Positions 57,101-64,000 of a DNA stretch of 64,000 bases are shown here, piece by piece. A program made the position numbers and the translations under genes. Every line of letters begins with the position of its first letter. The first letter of the stretch is position 1. The DNA comes from Aegilops tauschii subsp. strangulata. Its lineage: Eukaryota > Streptophyta > Magnoliopsida > Poales > Poaceae. The notes below the pieces were generated by a model, which was given only the letters and a program-made list of their open reading frames with translations, searched no databases and was not told the origin of the DNA. The stretch lies in contig NC_053038.3 of assembly GCF_002575655.3 (NCBI RefSeq), positions 145,964,885-146,028,884 of the forward strand, read 5' to 3'.

Positions 57101-60100
57101 ACGGCCGCACGCAAGGAAATGCCTCATTATTACATGCAAAATAATTATTCCTTCACCTGACATCAGGGACCCACCGAAAGGGCCTCTGTATTCCATGAAA
57201 AAAACGTTACCACCGCTGACAGCTCGGACCCACCAGCTATATCTTCGCACGCAAGGAAGTGCCTCCTTATTACGCAAAAAAAATGAATACTCCCCCTGCT
57301 AGCTGGGACCCACCATGGTGGGAGGCTGACTTGTGGGCCTACTAAGTTGACTGGGATGGGGGCCTTTGTCAACTTTAGTCAATATGAACGATTCTAGCTC
57401 CAGTGACCGTACGATGTCCATCCAACGGTCGTACTGCTTCTTCAACCTCTGGTCCTCTTGCTCCAGCCGCCCAAAGCAGCGCCGGTCGTGCCGCATGCTC
57501 CTGCCTCCCGTGGCCGGCTGTGCTGCCGCGGAGGCCTCACCGCCCCCTACTATTCCCACCGCTGGCCAGGCCCTGCGGCGACGGCAGCCTCACACCGCAG
57601 CCGAACCAGTGAACCCTCGTACTCCTCTCCGCTTGGGCTTCCACTGCCGCCTCTTCCCCGGCTCCGCGTCGTCCCCTTCCTAGGCCTCGCCGTCGTCCAC
57701 CCACGTGGTGCTCTCTGCGCGGCATGGTCAACGTAGTCAAGGAATGACTTCCATCGGAAGAGTACTGTACGTGGAGAGGCTGACTGCTGGGTCCACGGCC
57801 ACAGCCCAGTTTTTTCGTGATTTGCCAAGTAAGTCGCTTTGTCAGGCCTGTTGGGCTGCAAATCTTTCAAGACGAGGAGAGCTTTCATTCGGCTGGCCGA
57901 GAAAATGGCCCATCAGTAATGAGAAATGGGTTGTACATTTTTAAAACACATCAAACCGGCAATTAGTTTCAAATATCTTTTTTTCATTTCGAGATTTTAA
58001 ATTACATTAATTTTTATGCATGGAGAATTTGTTGGATTTTATATTGATATACATTAATTTTTAAAATCATTTTGAATGTGAGTCGAAATTTCGGTATTAA
58101 AAACAGCTCGGACCGCACCGAAATATGCAAAATTTCGTATAATTTTTTAACCGTGGCCACAATATGGGCTGTAATGCTAACAAAAAGAATATGGGCTCCA
58201 AAAAAACCTTAATAATTAGCAAATGGGCTGTAAATTATTAGAAATAATGGCAGATGGGATGTATGCTGTTTTCCACAGATTTGAGCTTTCCTAAAAAAAA
58301 GGTTGACGCACAAGCAGTGACTGTTGGATGGCCATCCAACGGCCGTCGTGCTTCTTCAATCTCTGCTCTTACTGCTCCAGCCGCTCAAACAAGCGCCGGC
58401 GGGACTGCCTGCTCCCTCCTCCCCGCGGCGGGCTCTGCTGCCGCGCAGGCCTCACCGCCCCACCGTACTCCCATCGCTGGCCTAGCCATCCGTCTACTCA
58501 CCCACACCTGCTGTTATTCTCCGGCGACGGCAGACGAACCAGTAAACCCTCGTACAGTCGTACTCCCCTCCGCGTGGGAAACAACTGCCGAGTCTTCCCT
58601 GCCTCCGTGTCGTTCCCTTCCTAGGCCTCGCCGTCGTCCACCGCCCAAGTGCTCTCGGCGCGGCCTGGTCAACGTGGTCAACGACCGACATGCATCTGAA
58701 GTGGACTGTATGTGGAGAGGCCGACAGCTGGGTCCACGGCCGCACGCAAGGAAATGCCTCCTTATTACGCGCAAAATAATGATTCCTCCACCTGACATCA
58801 GGGACCCACTGAAAGGGCCTCTGTATTTCGTGAAAAAAAGTTACCGCCGCTGACAGCTCGGACCCACCAGCTATATCTTCGCACGCAAGGAAGTGCCTCC
58901 TTATTACGCACAAAAAAATGAATACCCCCTGCTAGCTGGGACCCACCATGGTGGGAGGCTGACTTGTGGGCCTACTAAGTTGACTAGGACAGGGGCCTTT
59001 GTCAACTTTAGTCAATATGAACGATTCTAGCTCCAGTGACCATACGATGTCCATCCAACGGCCGCAGTGCTTCTTCAACCTCTGGTCTTCTTGCTCCAGC
59101 CGCCCAAAGCAGCGCCGGTCGTGCCGCATGCTCCTGCTTCCCGTGGCCGGCTGTGCTGCCGCGGAGGCCTCACCGCCCCCTACTATTCCCACCGCTGGCC
59201 AGGCCCTGCGGTGACGGCAGCCTCACACCGCAGCCGAACCAGTGAACCCTCGTACTGCTCTCCGCTTGGGCTTCCACTGCCGAGTCTTCCCCGGCTCCGC
59301 GTCGTCCCCTTCCTAGGCCTCGCCGTCGTCCACCGCCGTGGTGCTCTCCGCGCGACGTGGTCAACGTGGTGAAGGAACGACTTCCATCGGAAGAGTACTG
59401 TACGTGGAGAGGCTGACAGCTGGGTCCACGGCCACAGCCCAGTTTTTTTGTGATTTGCCAAGTAAGTTGCTTTGTCAGGCCTGTTGGGCTGCAAATCTTT
59501 CAAGACGAGGAGAGCTTTCATTCGGCTGGCCGAGAAAATGGCCCATCAGTAATGAGAAATGGGTTGTACATTTTTAAAACACATCAAACCGGCAATTAGT
59601 TTCAAATATCTTTTTTTTAATTTCGAGATTTTAAATTACATTAATTTTTATGCATGGATAATTTGTTGGATTTTATATTGATATACATTTATTTTTAAAA
59701 TCAGTTTTAATGTGAGTCAAAATTTCGGGATTAAAAACAGTTCGGACCGCACCGAAATATGCAAAATTTTGTATAATTTTTTAACCGTTGCCACAATATG
59801 GGCTGTAATGCTAACAAAAAGAATATGGGCTCCAAAAATTCCTTAATAATTAGCAAATGGGCTGTAAATTATTAGAAATAATGGCAGATGGGCTATATGT
59901 TGTTTTCCACAGATTTGAGGCTTTCCTAAAAAAAGGTTCACGCACAAGCAGTGACTGTTGGATGGCCATCCAACGGTCGTCGTGCTTCTTCAATCTCTGC
60001 TCTTCCTGCTCCAGCCACTCAAACAAGCGCCGGCGGGACTGCCTGCTCCCTCCTCCCCGCGGCGGGCTCTGCTGCCACGCAGGCCTCACCGCCCCACCGT

Positions 60101-61310
60101 ACTCCCATCGCTGGCCTAGCCATCCCTCTACTCACCCACACCTGCTATTATTCTCCGGCGACGGCAGACGAACCAGTAAACCCTCGTACAGTCATACTCC
60201 CCTCCGCGTGGGAAACAACTGCCGAGTCTTCCCTGCCTCCGTGTCGTTCCCTTCCTAGGCCTCGCCATCGTCCACCGCCCTGGTGCTCTCGGCACGGCCT
60301 GGTCAACGTGGTCAACGACCGACATGCATCTGAAGTGGACTGTACGTGGAGAGGCCGACAGCTGGGTCCACGGCCGCACGCAAGGAAATGCCTCCTTATT
60401 ACGCGCAAAATAATGATTCCTCCACCTGACATCAGGGACCCACCGAAAGGGCCTCTGTATTTCGCGAAAAAAAACTTACCGCCGCTGACAGCTCGGACTC
60501 ACCACCTATATCTTCACACGCAAGGAAGTGCCTCCTTATTACGCAAAAAAAATTAATACTCCCCCTGCTAGCTGGGACCCACCATGGTGGGAGGCTGACT
60601 TGTGGGCCTACTAAGTTGACTAGGATGGGGGCCTTTGTCAACTTTCGTCAATATGAACGATTCTAGCTCCAGTGACCATACGATGTCCATCCAACGGCCG
60701 TAGTGCTTCTTCAACCTCTGGTCTTCTTGCTCCAGCCGCCCAAAGCAGCGCCGGTCGTGTCGCATGCTCCTGCCTCCCGTGGCCAGCTGTGCTGCCGCGG
60801 AGGCCTCACCGCCCCCTACTATTCCCACCGCTGGCCAGGCCCTGCGGCGACGGCAGCCTCACACCGCAGCCGAACCAGTGAACCCTCGTACTCCTCTCTG
60901 CGCGGGCTTCCACTGCCGCGTCTTCCCCGGCTCCCCGTCATCCCCTTCCTAGGCCTTGTCGTCGTCCATCGCCCTGGTGCGCTCGGCACGGCGTGGTCAA
61001 CGTGGTCAAGGATGACTTCCATCGGACGTGGATTGTACGTGGAGAGGCTGACAGCTGGGTCCATGGCCGCAGCAAGGAAGTGCCTCCTTATTACGCGGAA
61101 AATAATGATTCCTCCACCTGACAGCTGGGACCCACCGGACAGGCCACTGTATTTCACGAAAAAAACGTTTCCCCCTGACTGCTGGGACCCACCAGCTACA
61201 TCTTTGCACGCAAGGAAGTACGTCCGGGCAAAAAAACGATTGTCCCCCCTGACTACTGGGACCCACCAGCTACATCTTCGCAGGCAAGGAAGTGCCTGAC
61301 AGTCGGGACC
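54121..61310. repeat. Tandem array of a 1.63-kb two-part unit, four full copies plus a partial
   Basis: Unit starts (TTCTAGCTCCAGTGACC) lie at 54121, 55758, 57392, 59025 and 60661, giving periods of 1637, 1634, 1633 and 1636 bp. Each unit has a GC-rich half A, an AT-rich bridge (ACATTTTTAAAACACATC ... CAAATGGGCTGTAAATTATT), and a GC-rich half B that is related to A (GGCCATCCAACGGCCGTCGT). The fifth copy stops in half A, then short CTGGGACCCACC repeats run to about 61310. Copies are very similar to each other. Frames of about 200 codons recur in half B but lack a proper ATG. Class of repeat unknown. Confidence 0.92.
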
Positions 61311-61599
61311 CACCTGGTCAAAGCGTACGTAGCATTGTCATTCTGGTCGCAAACGTGTACGTACATACTGGTCGATGTAGAGGCGCGCACGTGTCGTAGT
61401 AGAGGCACGCATGTACACGTACGTACAGCGGCCAGTGTGCAAGAAAGAAAATACGGCCACGTACGTACATATGGGCAGGGTCTGGAACGCCTACTCGCGC
61501 ATACGTACGGCCAGGGCTCATGTACATGGCTGGGTCGGAACAGAGAAACAGCGTCATCGTCGTGTTCATGGGGAGCCAACCGGCTGGGTCGGAATGGAA

Positions 61600-62066
61600 T
61601 GCGTCGTCGTGTTCATCGGGAGGGCTTGGACGGAACAGCCGATGGAAACGAGGCCCGGCGTACCGCAGAATGGAGGAAACGGCCTTGTGTTCGACTGGCC
61701 ACGTTTGAAACGGGATCCTGTTCATCGGGAGGGGTTTGGCGTACCGCAAAACGGAGGAAACGGACCTCCTACGGTCGAAACGGGGGTCCTGTTGATCAGG
61801 AGGGGTGTGGCGTACAGCAAAACGGAGGAAACGGGCTTGTGCTGGAGCGCTACGGTCGAAACGGGGGTCCTGTTCATCGGGAGGGGTGTGGCGTACCGCA
61901 AAACGGGACTCCACGGGACACTGTTCATCTCCACCGTCGACCCCCTCCCGCCTCAACGGGCTACTGTTCATCCACCGTCGACCTCCTCCAGCCTCCACCT
62001 GTGACTGTTCATCCACGGGCTCCTGTTCATCCAGCCTCCACCACGCGCTACTCCACCGGCTACTGT
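61600..62066. repeat. Minisatellite-like GTTCATCGGGAGGGG repeats and CTGTTCATCC cluster
   Basis: Related units start at 61609, 61730, 61791 and 61872 (GTTCATCGGGAGGGGTnTGG followed by GTACCGCAAAACGG). From 61920 to the LTR a CTGTTCATCCACCGTCGACC-like motif repeats five or six times. No gene. 61311-61600 holds several CGTACGTAC motifs and nothing else recognised. Confidence 0.75.
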
Positions 62067-62071
62067 TCAAC

Positions 62072-63806
62072 TGTTGGGGAATGTAGTAATTTTAAAAAAA
62101 TTCCTACGCACACGCAAGATCATCGTGATGTATACCAACGAGATGGGAGAGTGTTGTCCACGTACCCTCGTAGACCGAAAGCGGAAGCGTTTAACACAAC
62201 GCGGTTGATGTAGTCGTACGTCTTCACGATCCGACCGATCAAGTACCGAACGCACGGCACCTCCGAATTTGGCACACGTTCAGCTCGATGACGTCCCTCG
62301 AACTCCGATCCAGCCGAGTGTTGAGGGAGAGTTTCGTCAGCACGACGGCGTGGTGACAATGATGATGTTCTACCGACGCAGGGCTTCGCCTAAGCACCGC
62401 TACGATATTATCAAGGTGTAATATGGTGGAGGGGGGCACCGCACACGGCTAAGAGATCAATGATCAATTGTGTGTATAGAGGTGCCCCCCTACCCCCGTA
62501 TATAAAGGAGCAAGGGGGTTCGGCCGGCCAAGGGGAGAGGCACGCCAGGAGGAGTCCTACTCCTACCGGGAGTAGGACTCCCCCCTTTTCCATGTTGGAC
62601 TAGGAGAGAGGGGGGGAAGAGGTGGAGGGGAGGAAGGAAAGGGGGGCCCCGCCCCCCTCTCCTTGTCCTATTCGGACTGGGGGGGAGGGGCATGTGGCCC
62701 TGCCCTGGCCTCCTCTCCTCTCCTCCACCTAGGCCCACTAAGGCCCATTAAGTTACCGGGGGGTTCCGGTAACGTCCCGGTACTCCGGAAAAATCCCGAT
62801 TTCACCCGGAACACTTCCGATATCCAAACATAGGCTACAAATATATCAATCTTTATGTCTCGACCATTTCGAGACTCCTCGTTATGTCCGTGATCAAATC
62901 CGGGACTCCGAACAACCTTCGGTACATCAAAACATATAAACTCATAATATAACTGTCATCGTAACGTTAAGCGTGCGGACCCTACGGGTTCGAGAACAAT
63001 GTAGACATGACCGAGACACCTCTCTGGTCAATAACCAATAGCGGAACCTGGATGCTCATATTGGTTCCCACATATTCTACGAAGATCTTTATCGGTCAGA
63101 CCGCATAACAACATACGTTATTCCCTTTGTCATCGGTATGTTACTTGCCCGAGATTCGATCGTCGGTATCTCAATACCTAGTTCAATCTCGTTACCGGCA
63201 AGTCTCTTTACTCGTTCCGTAATACATCATCCCGCAACTAACTCATTAGTCACAATGCTTGCAAGGCTTATAGTGATGTGTATTACTGAGTGGGCCCAGA
63301 GATACCTCTCCGACAATCGGAGTGACAAATCCTAATCTCGAAATACGCCAACCCAACAAATACCTTTGGAGACACCTGTAGAGCACCTTTATAATCACCC
63401 AGTTACGTTGTGACGTTTGGTAGCACACAAAGTGTTCCTCCGGTAAACGGGAGTTGCATAATCTCATAGTCATAGGAACATGTATAAGTCATGAAGAAAG
63501 CAATAGCAACATACTAAACGATCGAGTGCTAAGCTAACGGAATGGGTCAAGTCAATCACATCATTCTCCTAATGATGTGATCCCGTTAATCAAATGCCAA
63601 CTCATGTCTATGGCTAGGAAACATAACCATCTTTGATCAACGAGCTAGTCAAGTAGAGGCATACTAGTGACACTCTGTTTGTCTATGTATTCACACAAGT
63701 TTTATGTTTCCGGTTAATACAATTCTAGCATGAATAATAAACATTTATCATGATATAAGGAAATAAATAATAACTTTATTATTGCCTCTCGGGCATATTT
63801 CCTTCA
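62072..63806 (-). repeat. 3' LTR of a BARE1/WIS/Angela-type copia element
   Basis: Read on the minus strand it starts TGAAGGAAATATGCCC and ends ...GTAGGAATTTTTTTAAAATT ... CCCCAACA, which I recognise as the Angela form of the BARE1/WIS LTR, about 1.7 kb. TATATAC lies on the minus strand near 62504-62498. Left flank TCAAC (62067-62071) would be one copy of the target duplication. The element's other end is right of the window. Confidence 0.93.
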
Positions 63807-63820
63807 GTCTCCCACTTGCA
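63807..63820 (-). other. Polypurine tract of the Angela-type element
   Basis: GCAAGTGGGAGAC on the minus strand lies directly upstream of the LTR start TGAAGG, the usual place for plus-strand priming. Confidence 0.7.
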
Positions 63821-63839
63821 CTAGAGTCAATAATCTAGA

Positions 63840-64000
63840 TTACATGGTAATGATTCTTACACCCATGGAGTCTTGGTGCTGATCATGTTTTGCTCGTGGA
63901 AGAGGCTTAGTCAACGGGTCTGCAACATTCAGATCCGTATGTATCTTGCAAATTTCTATGTCTCCCACCTGGACTAAATCCCGGATGGAATTGAAGCGTC
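63840..64000 (-). CDS. Copia pol C-terminus (RNase H end), partial
   Basis: The minus-strand frame enters at the window edge and reads FNSIRDLVQVGDIEICKIHT, then DLNVADPLTKPLPRAKHDQH, and ends GVRIITM with TAA at 63840-63842. This is the end of the RNase H domain of BARE1/Angela-type polyprotein, which degrades the RNA template during reverse transcription. The visible 53 codons are intact, and the rest lies right of the window. Confidence 0.92.
   Translation of the reverse strand, partial: RFNSIRDLVQVGDIEICKIHTDLNVADPLTKPLPRAKHDQHQDSMGVRIITM

Noticed and set aside
53686..60828. Many 60-160-codon frames within the tandem array
   Set aside because: Repetitive, in all frames, mostly without ATG. 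Only one is kept as a low-interest test.
61318..62213. Long frames on both strands (250 and 292 codons)
   Set aside because: They run across the minisatellite and into the Angela LTR on both strands at once, so they are not genes.

Overview
The window is nuclear DNA of a Triticeae grass (wheat, goat-grass or barley relative). The evidence is a BARE1/WIS/Angela-type copia LTR at the right edge, several Stowaway MITEs with CTCCCTCCG termini, a CACTA terminus with GGCCC-rich subterminal repeats, and large Tat-type gypsy elements. No rRNA or tRNA gene, CRISPR array or prokaryotic gene is visible. Most open frames are decayed transposon proteins or out-of-frame shadows.

Layout. (1) 1-6811 is the 3' part of gypsy element A: integrase end, antisense multi-exon gene, 3' LTR. 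It is inserted in the reverse transcriptase gene of gypsy element B (6812-13658), which carries an antisense gene with a B3-like DNA-binding domain and a 1.15-kb 3' LTR. B lies in a copia leader/gag fragment (13659-14523), and a CACTA element starts inside that gag at 14524. (2) About 14.5-21.4 kb is CACTA DNA: terminus, 44-bp repeat array, and a four-exon minus-strand gene with a tandem duplication. No matching right terminus was found. (3) 22.2-24.2 kb is a CT/CA-rich block built from degenerate duplications. (4) 24.2-34.5 kb is lower-copy DNA with MITEs, two decayed gene fragments, a block repeated at 3.5-kb spacing, and a plausible minus-strand gene at 31.65-32.33 kb.

(5) 34540-48480 is a complete gypsy element C of 13.9 kb with two LTRs and a near-matching 5-bp target duplication. 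It carries gag, protease, RT, RNase H and integrase plus an antisense multi-exon gene. It split what looks like the 5' leader of another transcription unit: a TATA box lies at 34481 and the leader resumes at 48481. (6) 48.5-52.6 kb holds the leader continuation, two Stowaway MITEs and a series of repeated exon-like modules. (7) 52.7-61.3 kb is a tandem array of a 1.63-kb unit made of two related halves, with more diverged copies on its left. (8) 61.6-62.07 kb is a short minisatellite, followed to the right edge by an Angela-type copia 3' LTR and pol end on the minus strand.

The most interesting recurring theme is that all three gypsy elements carry, between pol and the 3' LTR, an oppositely oriented gene with its own TATA box and (in A and C) introns. 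In B that gene looks like a captured B3-type regulator. Premature stops in the elements are nearly all explicable as CAG to TAG or CGA to TGA, the signature expected from deamination of methylated cytosines. All statements about families rest on recognition of motifs by eye, and no alignment or search was run.
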